From Linnemannia hyalina (lineage: Eukaryota; Mortierellomycota; Mortierellomycetes; Mortierellales; Mortierellaceae), in NCBI GenBank assembly GCA_019671135.1, contig JAHRHY010000013.1, positions 558,001-622,000 of the forward strand: 64,000 nucleotides of DNA, given 5' to 3'. This document shows positions 41,760 to 50,655 of the stretch, piece by piece. How positions within the stretch are numbered: the first letter of the stretch is position 1; the number at the start of each line of letters is the position of its first letter. Position numbers and translations under genes: made by a program. Below the pieces are notes generated by a model, which saw only the letters and a program-made list of their open reading frames with translations, was not told the DNA's origin and ran no database searches.

Positions 41760-43450
41760 CTTACATACATCCTTTCCAGACACTTACCTTCATACTGGTC
41801 CGGCTCTCGATCACACGTAGCTCATCGCGAAATTTTCGGTGTAGGCGTGGTGTATATAGATGAATGGAAAACAAAATGAGAAAAAAAACCGGTTAGCTGT
41901 GCACTGGCTAAGCAAGCACCTGTACAGGCGCCGGCTCCGACAGGACGTCCAAGAGTCATGAACAATGAGACTCAGCTAAACAGCGGCCACGGAGCTCTTG
42001 CAGCGGCTTGGTTGGTTGCTGGCTTCTCATCTGGATGGGAATTCCTGTCGTGTTTTTGTCCCGGGGTATCCCCAGCCAGATAAGAAGCCGACCAGCCAAA
42101 CCGCTGAAAAGAGTCCCGCGACCGCTGCTGTCGCGTCGTCTCAGAGTCCATGCCTCTCCCTAAAGGTGGCCGGCCGACACTCCTTTCCAGATACTTGCCT
42201 TCATACTGGCTTGGCTCTTGATCACACGTAGCTCATCGCGAAATTTTCGGTGTAGGCGTGGTGTATATAGATGAATGGAAAACAAAATGAGAAAAAAAAC
42301 CGGTTAGCTGTGCACTGGCTAAGCAAGCACCTGTACAGGCGCCGGCTCCGACAGGACGTCCAAGAGCCATGAACAATGAGATTCAGCTAGACAGCGGCCT
42401 CGGAGCTCTTGCAGCGACTTGGCTGGTTGGCTTTTCATCTGGCTGGGGATACCCCGGGACAAAAACTCAACAGGAACCCCATCCAGAACCAGATGAGAAG
42501 CCGACCTGCCAAACCGCTGAAAAGAGTCCCGCGACCGCTGCTGTCGCGTTGTCTCAGAGTCCATGCATCTCCCTAAAGGTTGCCGGCCGACACTCCCTTC
42601 CAGATACTTGCCTTCATACTGGCTTGGCTCTTGGTCACACGTAGCTCATGGAGGTTTTCAGTGCAGGCGTGGTGTATATAGAAGAATGAAGAACAAAACA
42701 AGAGAAAAAAAACCGGTTAGCTGTGCACTAGCTAAGCAAGCACCTGTACAGGCGCCGGCTCCGACAGGACGTCCAAGAGCCATGAACAATGAGACTCAGC
42801 TAAACAGCGGCCACGGAGCTCTTGCAGCGGCTTGGCTGGTTGCTGGCTTCTCATCTGGATGGGAATTCCTGTCGTGTTTTTGTCCCGGGGTATCCCCAGC
42901 CAGATAAGAAGCCGACCAGCCAAACCGCTGAAAAGAGTCCCGCAACCGCTGCTGTCGAGTCGTCTCAGAGTCCATGCCTCTCCCTAAAGGTTGCCGACCG
43001 GCACTCCCTTCCAGATACTTGCCTTCATACTGGCTTGGCTCTTGATCACACGTAGCTCGTCGAGAAGGTGTTGGTGTAGGCGTGGTATATATAGAAGAAT
43101 GGAAAAAAAAACGGAAAAAAACGGTTAGACTTCGAACTTTGCACCTCACCGCTGTGTACCGTCTAGCAAGTCATCCAAGTAGGCACCGGCCACCACGGGA
43201 TATCCAAGAGCCATGAACAATGAGACGCCGCTAAACAGCAGCCACCTCTAGCCCTCCCAGTGGCCAACTTCCCACCTTTCCGCTGAGGGTACCCTGGGAC
43301 AAAAAGCAACAGGGATCCCCAACCAGATGAGACCGACCAGCCGATTCGTTGCTAGAGCCCCGATACCACTGTTGTCGCGTCGCCACATTGTCCATGCCTC
43401 CCACCGCTTGAGCAGTCGACCGGCACTCCTTTCCAGATACTTGCCTTCAC
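41760..43450. repeat. tandem array of about 410-bp units, four copies
   Basis: CACGTAGCTC anchors near 41814, 42224, 42638 and 43047 mark four units of the type described at 25700-26960. The fourth matches the diverged third unit of copy A, so the extra copy lies among the first three. Confidence 0.8.
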
Positions 43451-43460
43451 AGATGTTCAG

Positions 43461-43505
43461 GTGCTGATCCCGAAAGTGCTGATCCCGAAAGTGCTGATCC
43501 CGAAA
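43461..43505. repeat. 15-bp minisatellite, three units (copy B)
   Basis: Three perfect GTGCTGATCCCGAAA units, identical to 26980-27024. Confidence 0.9.
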
Positions 43506-43705
43506 GTGCTGTTGTCATTGATGACTTCGCCTAGCAGGCTGCTGGTCTTGGTGGCATCCAGTTACGAGAGGAGGGAGGCGATCTTAGCATGGGAAAGGTT
43601 GATTGCAAAAGAGGGAGGGGGGAAAGAGGGAAGATGGGGCTGATGGCTGTCTCCTTGTTGATGGCTGTTGATGGCTGTTGATTGCGGATGCAGTGGCTGG
43701 AGAAT

Positions 43706-43890
43706 GGAGAGGGAAGAGAGAGAGAGAGAGGGAAGAGAGAGGGAAGAGAGAGGGAAGAGAGAGGGAAGAGAGAGGGAAAGAGAGAGGGAAGAGAGAGGGA
43801 AGAGAGAGGGAAAGAGAGAGAGGGAAAGAGAGAGGGAAAGAGAGAGGGAAAGAGAGAGGGAAAGAGAGAGGGAAGAAAGAGAGAGGGAAG
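43706..43890. repeat. GA-rich microsatellite (copy B), about 185 bp
   Basis: GAGAGGGAAA/GAGAGGGAAGA purine tract. It is the counterpart of 27224-27618 but about 210 bases shorter, which is the largest length difference between the two copies outside the Helitron insertion. Confidence 0.9.
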
Positions 43891-44437
43891 AGTGAGGAAT
43901 GGAAGGTGGTCTGGCCCTATCCTTGTCCTGGTCAAGATCTTGACCATTAGCAGGCCCTTGTAGGTCCTAGTCAAGATCCTGTCCCTTAGATCCTAAAGGT
44001 CCTGGTCAAGAGATCCTGACCATTAGCAGGCCCTTATTGAGCCTAGTCAAGATCCCGACCCTTAGGCCCTTAAAGGTCCTGGTCAAGGTTCTGTTCCTTA
44101 GGCCTTTAAAGGTCCTGCTCAAGGCAGGTCCTGGCCCTTAAATTTCCTGGCCCCTTTTGCGTCCTGGAAAACGGATCAGTAGGTTGAGGAAAGAGGGAAA
44201 GAAAAAAAGGAGAGGGGGAAAAAGGCTCTGTCGTTTTGTACTGGCTGGATTTGAAAAAAAAGTGGCAGCTGGGTCTGAAATATACTTTTAACCTCATGGG
44301 GGTCTAGTTTTCATATTCAAAATTCGAAAATTCAAGTGAGTGGGAAAGGCAGTCACCCAGTCACTTCGCGTGGGGATAGAGTGCACTGACACTCACACAC
44401 ATGGAGGTTGACCGTCAAGCATGACCCCGATCGATAG

Positions 44438-44791
44438 CTACTGTTCCCCTCCACGTCGTTGCATTGCTTCCACCAACACTTTTATTCTCAAATAACAATC
44501 CAAAACTGTTAAAAGAACACGCTTATGCTCGCCAAGTGACAGACAAACGTGAACCTGGGCTTGAAGGTTAGAGAAAAAGTACCAAAAGAGCAAGGACAGA
44601 GAGACAAGCAACGCGCTAGTCAAGGTAGGCAAGTTGATCATGGTGGACAGGAGGATACGGGATGCTTTGAAGGCGACTTCGTTGTGGATGGTGACACCGC
44701 AGACATCGACGTGTGGATGGAACATTGCTGTAGTGGAGAGAAAGAGGGGTATGGCAGCAGCAGAAGCGAGCGATGGTATAGACCGTGTCAT
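44438..44791 (-). CDS. 117-codon open frame, copy B, doubtful gene
   Basis: Counterpart of 28091-28444, with one residue changed (TTAMFHPH against TTAIFHPH). The same hydrophobic segment is present. Doubts are as for the copy A frame. Confidence 0.25.
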   Translation of the reverse strand: MTRSIPSLASAAAIPLFLSTTAMFHPHVDVCGVTIHNEVAFKASRILLSTMINLPTLTSALLVSLSLLFWYFFSNLQAQVHVCLSLGEHKRVLLTVLDCYLRIKVLVEAMQRRGGEQ

Positions 44792-45068
44792 TGTTAGGGT
44801 ATTGCTAGTTGTGTGGCTGTGGAAGGGTATGTGTGTGTGTAATGGTCATTAAGAGAAAGGCGTGCGCGACATGAAGGAGTAAAGGGGGAGTGAGAAAGAC
44901 AGGAAAGAATGATACAAGTGGGCTGAATGGGAGGAAGGCGTGAAAGTAGACAGCAGAGGGACAAGGACGTTAGCGAGAGAGAGAGTGGGAAAATAGGTCG
45001 TTGATTGTAAATAGGGGCTGATGGATACAATGGTGAGAAGTTGCACAGGAGACTTACTCGGCAAAGGA

Positions 45069-46280
45069 TCTCTATCTCCTTCTCTTTAAAAAAATAACGA
45101 TTTTTTTAGTTAAATCACGTGAGGGCGGAGCCCGAACTAAAAATGTTGTGAGGGCCGTGGCCCTCACCAGTATCTTGCGCGTAGCGCCAGCGCGAAGCGC
45201 CTGTGTCTTGCGCGAAGCGCCAGTATTTTGTGAGCGAAGCGAGCGATGGTCACGGGCAAGGCCATCAAGAGTATCTTGCGCGAAGCGCGCCAGTGTCCTG
45301 TGAGCGCAGCGAGCGTACGGGCACGGGCTAAGAGGATATGAGGGCGTAGCCCGAATCAAGGGGCTTTGAAGAGGATGTGAGCGCAGCGAGCAATGGTCAC
45401 GGGCGCGCGCCCTGGCGAGACAATCGAAAGTATCTTGCGCGAAGCGCCAGTATGTTGTGACCGCACGGGTACGAAAGGGAGAAGATGATGTGAGGGCGTA
45501 GCCCGAACCAGAGGACCTTTTTTGCGCCAAGCACCCGTACTTTGTAAGCGAAGCGAGCGATGGTCACGGGCAAGGCCATTAAGAGTATCTTGCGCAAAGC
45601 GCGCCAGTATCCTGTGAGCGCAGCGAGCGTACGGGCACGGGACAAGAGGATATGAGGGCGTAGCCCGAACCAGAGAAACTTTCTTGCGCAAAGCCCCAGT
45701 ACTTCGTAAGGGCAAAGCTGTAGCTGTCAGATCCCTATTGCCGCCTGCGGCAAAAGGAAGCGACCGCTGGAGCGTGGCCGTCTGGGCCATCTAGCGCAAA
45801 GCGCCAGTATGCTGTGAACGAGCCTTTTCGCAAGCCTACTAAAAAGCAAGAAATCCTCTGGCGTGATGTAGAGCAAAGGGCAGTCAAGGATATCTTGAAT
45901 ATACTGCGCGTGAGGGTGACCCGAGAGAATAATGAATACTAACAAGGCCAGGGGGATGGCTCCTCAGCTACTAAGATGACTATCTAATAAGGGAGGTCAG
46001 CTGGGCCCAGCTGGGACCAGGGATATTATTCTTTATGGCACAACAGGAAACTCCACAGGTATGAGCTCTACATTCCCCAAGCATGCCATTGGCCACAGGT
46101 AGTTGTGAAAAATTTACAGTCACACTACAGTTGAAAAAGGAAAAAGGTAATAGGCAAGTGGCACCCTTATCTTTAAACGAGTCTTCTTCAAAGACCCTTC
46201 CAAGACCCACACCCCTCACCCCAGACCCCCTTACAGCAACTTCCGGCACCCGTGGCATCGCCCACGGGCAACCTTTCTAG
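45069..46280 (+). mobile_element. non-autonomous Helitron, unit 1 of array
   Basis: Inferred 5' end TCTCTATCTCC at 45069, directly after GGA of duplicated segment B. The 3' end is CTAG at 46277-46280 followed by T. Eight bases before CTAG ends a 7-bp stem (CCCGTGG..CCACGGG). The body (45115-45800) is packed with short hairpins such as GCGCGAAGCGC and GGGCGTAGCCC. The 16-bp palindrome CAGCTGGGCCCAGCTG lies at 45998-46013. Length 1,212 bp. An alternative 5' end is TCACGTGAGGGC at 45115, which would leave a 46-base left flank. Confidence 0.72.
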
Positions 46281-47440
46281 TCTCTTTCTCTTTAAAAAAA
46301 TAACGATTTCTGTATATCACGTGAGGGCGGAGCCCGAACTAAAAATGTTGTGAGGGCCGTGGCCCTCACCAGTATCTTGCGCGTAGCGCCAGCGCGAAGC
46401 GCCAGTATTTTGTGAGCGAAGCGAGCGTACGGGCACGGGCTAAGAGGATATGAGGGCGTAGCCCGAATCAAGGGGCTTTCAAGAGGATGTGAGCGCAGCG
46501 AGCAATGGTCACGGGCGCGCCCTGGCGCGACAATCGAAAGTATCTTGCGCGAAGCGCCAGTATGTTGTGACCGCACGGGTACGAAAGGGAGAAGATCATG
46601 TGAGGGCGTAGCCCGAACCAGAGGTCCTTTTTTGCGCCAAGCGCCCGTACTTTGTGAGCGAAGCGAGCGATGGTCACGGACAAGGCCATTAAGAGTATCT
46701 TGCGCAAAGCGCGCCAGTATCCTGTGAGCGCAGCGAGCGTACGGGCACGGGACAAGAGGATATGAGGGCGTAGCCCAAATCAAGGGGCTTTGAAGAGGAT
46801 GTGAGGGCGTAGCCCGAACCAGAGAAACTTTCTTGCGCAAAGCCCCAGTACTTCGTAAGGGCAAAGCTGTAGCTGTCTGATACCTGTTGCCGCCTGCGGC
46901 AAAAGGAAGCGACCGCTGGAGCGTGGCCGTCTGGGCCATCTAGCGCGAAGCACCAGTGTGCTGTGAACGAGCCTTTTTGCAAGCCTACTAAAAAGCAAGA
47001 AATCCTCTGGCGTGATGTAGAGCAAAGGGTAGTCAAGGATATCTTGAATATACTGCGAGTGAGGGTGATCCGAGAGAATAATGAATACAAACAAGGCCAG
47101 GGGGATGGCTCCCCAGCTACTAAGATGACTATCTAATAAGGGAGGTCAGCTGGGCCCAGCTGGGACCAGGGATATTATTCTTTATGGCACAACAGGAAAC
47201 TCGACAGGTATGAGCTCTACATTCCCCAAGCGTGCCATTGGCCACAGGTAGTTGTGAAAAATTTACAGTCACACTACAGTTGAAAAAGGAAAAAGGTAAT
47301 AGGCAAGTGGCACCCGTATCTTTAAACGAGTCTTCTTCAAAGACCCTTCAAACACCCTTCAAAGACCCACACCTCTCACCCCAGATCCCCTTACAGCAAC
47401 TTCCGGCACCCGTGGCATCGCCCACGGGCAACCTTTCTAG
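46281..47440 (+). mobile_element. non-autonomous Helitron, unit 2 of array
   Basis: Begins TCTCTTTCTCTTT immediately after the CTAG of unit 1 and ends CTAG (47437-47440) followed by T, with the same terminal hairpin and 8-base spacing. Length 1,160 bp. It lacks part of the hairpin-rich body found in units 1 and 3 but keeps the palindrome (47147-47162) and the 3' half almost unchanged. Confidence 0.72.
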
Positions 47441-48678
47441 TCTCTTTCTCTTTAAAAAAATAACGATTTCTGTATATCACGTGAGGGCGGAGCCCGAACT
47501 AAAAATGTTGTGAGGGCCGTGGCCCTCACCAGTATCTTGCGCGTAGCGCCAGCGCGAAGCGCCAGTATTTTGTGAGCGAAGCGAGCGATGGTCACGGGCA
47601 AGGCCATCAAGAGTATCTTGCGCGAAGCGCGCCAGTGTCCTGTGAGCGCAGCGAGCGTACGGGCACGGGCTAAGAGGATATGAGGGCGTAGCCCGAATCA
47701 AGGGGCTTTCAAGAGGATGTGAGCGCAGCGAGCAATGGTCACGGGCGCGCCCTGGCGCGACAATCGAAAGTATCTTGCGCGAAGCGCCAGTATGTTGTGA
47801 CCGCACGGGTACGAAAGGGAGAAGATCATGTGAGGGCGTAGCCCGAACCAGAGGACCTTTTTTGCGCCAAGCGCCCGTACTTTGTGAGCGAAGCGAGCAA
47901 TGGTCACGGGCAAGGCCATCAAGAGTATCTTGCGCAAAGCGCGCCAGTATCCTGTGAGCGCAGCGAGCGTACAGGCACGGGCTAAGAGGATATGAGGATA
48001 TGAGGGCGTAGCCCAAATCAAGGGGCTTTGAAGAGGATGTGAGGGCGTAGCCCGAACCAGAGAAACTTTCTTGCGCAAAGCCCCAATATTTAGTAAGGGC
48101 AAAGCTGTAGCTGTCAGATACCTGTTGCCGCCTGCGGCAAAAGGAAGCGACCGCTGGAGCGTGGCCGTCTGGGCCATCTAGCGCGAAGCACCAGTGTGCT
48201 GTGAACGAGCCTTTTTGCAAGCCTACTAAAAAGCAAGAAATCCTCTGGCGTGATGTAGAGCAAAGGGTAGTCAAGGATATCTTGAATATACTGCGAGTGA
48301 GGGTGATCCGAGAGAATAATGAATACAAACAAGGCCAGGGGGATGGCTCCCCAGCTACTAAGATGACTATCTAATAAGGGAGGTCAGCTGGGCCCAGCTG
48401 GGACCAGGGATATTATTCTTTATGGCACAACAGGAAACTCGACAGGTATGAGCTCTACATTCCCCAAGCGTGCCATTGGCCACAGGTAGTTGTGAAAAAT
48501 TTACAGTCACACTACACTTGAAAAAGGAAAAAGGTAATAGGCAAGTGGCACCCGTATCTTTAAACGAGTCTTCTTCAAAGACCCTTCAAACACCCTTCAA
48601 AGACCCACACCTCTCACCCCAGATCCCCTTACAGCAACTTCCGGCACCCGTGGCATCGCCCACGGGCAACCTTTCTAG
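47441..48678 (+). mobile_element. non-autonomous Helitron, unit 3 of array
   Basis: The 5' 36 bases are identical to those of unit 2. The unit ends CTAG (48675-48678) followed by T. At 1,238 bp it is the longest copy. The 3' half differs from unit 2 by only a few bases, so units 2 and 3 are the most recent pair in the array. Confidence 0.72.
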
Positions 48679-49723
48679 TCTTCTTAAAAAAAACTTGATT
48701 TTTAGTTAAATCACGTGAGGGCGGAGCCCGAACTAAAAAAAAGTATCTTGCGCGTAGCGCCAGCGCGAAGCGCCAGTATTTTGTGAGCGAAGCGAGCGAT
48801 GGTCACGGGCAAGGCCATCAAGAGTATCTTGCGCGAAGCGCGCCAGTGTCTTGTGAGCGCAGCGAGCGTACGGGCACAGGACAAGAGGATATGAGGGCGT
48901 AGCCCGAATCAAGGGGCTTTGAAGAGGATGTGAGCGCAGCGAGCAATGGTCACGGGCGCGCGCCCTGGCGCGACAATCGAAAGTATCTTGCTCGAAGCGC
49001 CAGTATCCTGTGAGCGCAGCGAGCGTACGGGCACGGGCTAAGAGGATATGAGGGCGTAGCCCAAATCAAGGGACTAAAAAGAGGATGTGAGGGCGTAGCC
49101 CGAACCAGAGAAACTTTCTTGCGCAAAGCCCCGATATTTCGTAAGGGCAAAGCTGTAGCTGTCAGATACCTGTTGCCGCCTGCGGCAAAAGGAAGCGACC
49201 GCTGGAGCGTGGCCGTCTGGGCCATCTAGCGCGAAGCGCCAGTATGCTGTGAACGACCCTTTTCGCAAGCCTACTAAAAAGCAAGAAATCCTCTGGCGTG
49301 ATGTAGAGCAAAGGGCAGTCAAGGATATCTTGAATATACTGCGAGTGAGGGTGACCCGAGAGAATAATAAATACAAACAAGGCCAGAGGGATGGCTCCCC
49401 AGCTACTAAGATGACTATCTAATAAGGGAGGTCAGCTGGGCCCAGCTGGGACCAGGGATATTATTCTTTATGGCACAACAAAAACTCGACAGGTATGAAC
49501 CCTACAACCCAAGCGTGCCATTGGCCACAGGTAGTTGTGAAAAATTTACAGTCACACTATACTTGAAAAAGGAAAAAGGTAATAGGCAAGTGGCACCCGT
49601 ATCTTTAAACGAGTCTTCTTCAAAGACCCTTCAAAGACCCTTCAAAGACCCACACCCCTCACCCCAGACCCCCTTACAGCAACTTCCGGCACCCGTGGCA
49701 TCGCCCACGGGCAACCTTTCTAG
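48679..49723 (+). mobile_element. non-autonomous Helitron, unit 4 of array
   Basis: Begins TCTTCTTAAAAAAAACTTG after the CTAG of unit 3 and ends CTAG (49720-49723) followed by T; the stem is 49692-49698 with 49705-49711. At 1,045 bp it is the shortest copy, with a contracted hairpin region. Its 5' leader differs from that of units 2 and 3, so it is not a simple copy of its neighbour. Confidence 0.72.
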
Positions 49724-50169
49724 TATCTAATAATACAAAGCGACTGTAGTGATCACCTGATATAGTTCGCAGTCACAATCAATCAATCGTTCCTAAATCA
49801 CATGATTGTATTATGTCTATCGTGTGTGCTGTGTGTGTGCCTGACGAACGCCACTAAATTTCCACCTCCCATTGTTGTTGATTGATGTTGACTAAGCAAA
49901 AGTGCGTATGCGTATCCCACAGAAAGCGAAGTGCGTGTCCCCTAGGAGGATCTGCTGACCAAGAAATGCTAAATAAGCAAAGTGGGAGTCCTCTAGAACC
50001 TCTAGAATCCTCCAGCAACAACCTTTTCTTCTCTAATAACTTGCTGCTACTCTTTTCCTCGCTTTTGTGCTTTTTTTTTTTTTTTTTTTTTGCCCCTTTA
50101 TTCCTAACTACAGTCTTTCATCAGCCACAACTCCAAATTTCATTTTCATCACATCTGTCACCATTCAAC

Positions 50170-50655
50170 ATGCCTTCCACTCGCCGTGCTCCTCTTACCT
50201 CCACCTCCAGTATCGATACCTCTTCAACTACAGCCTTTACAGGATACAAGCGGGTTAGAGCGACGAACTCAACAAGGTCGCAGCCCACCAAGTCCGTCAG
50301 GTTCTCTTCCCTTACCACCACCAGGCGTACGGCTGCCACTAAATCTACTGTTACCACTCCCTCCTCTCCTTCCTCGCTTCCCATCAATAGCACTATCACC
50401 ACACCCAATGCAATCGCTTCTTCTTCCTCCTCCTCTTCCCCTATTAGCAGGTGTAGCAGGTGCCGTGGAAACGATCACCAAAGGTCAACAAGTCGTCGCT
50501 GCCCATACTTTAAAGGGAAGCAAACGACAAGTGCAAGGATCAGCCATTCCCAGAAGCGTCACTCCAACAACTGCGACTACCTCGAAACCATCTTTGACAC
50601 CGTTTCGGACGAGAGTATCCTCGCTGCACGACCCGCGTCTTTCACATCAAGCTGA
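50170..50655 (+). CDS. Helitron N-terminal zinc-knuckle remnant, 161 aa
   Basis: The open frame from ATG 50170 (MPSTRRAPLTSTSS) is Ser/Thr-rich. It then carries CSRCRGNDHQRSTSRRCPYF, a Cys/His knuckle typical of the N-terminal part of fungal Helitron proteins. The frame stops at 50655, overlapping the start of the Rep/helicase frame by about 57 bases but out of phase. I infer that both came from one longer protein joined by an internal deletion. A separate small accessory protein is possible. Confidence 0.5.
   Translation: MPSTRRAPLTSTSSIDTSSTTAFTGYKRVRATNSTRSQPTKSVRFSSLTTTRRTAATKSTVTTPSSPSSLPINSTITTPNAIASSSSSSSPISRCSRCRGNDHQRSTSRRCPYFKGKQTTSARISHSQKRHSNNCDYLETIFDTVSDESILAARPASFTSS

Larger units (their letters stand above)
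41646..45068. repeat. duplicated segment, copy B, left arm
   Basis: Same order and content as copy A (25580-28838), with four rather than three 410-bp units, a shorter GA microsatellite and an extra set of AGGTCCTGGTCAAG-type repeats near 43940-44010. Homology stops at GGCAAAGGA (45060-45068), where the Helitron array begins. It resumes at 53777. The left edge abuts the decayed F-box gene. Confidence 0.85.

Noticed and set aside
45072..49380. Many 60-283 codon minus-strand frames such as MAQTATLQRSLPFAAGG
   Set aside because: They read through the hairpin-rich Helitron bodies, change length freely between units and have repetitive composition. Only the two short conserved stretches are kept, as a low-interest finding.
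45115..49723. CRISPR-like appearance of short repeats with palindromes
   Set aside because: The genome is eukaryotic, the repeats are not of constant spacing and there are no unique spacers or cas genes. Helitron termini explain the unit structure.
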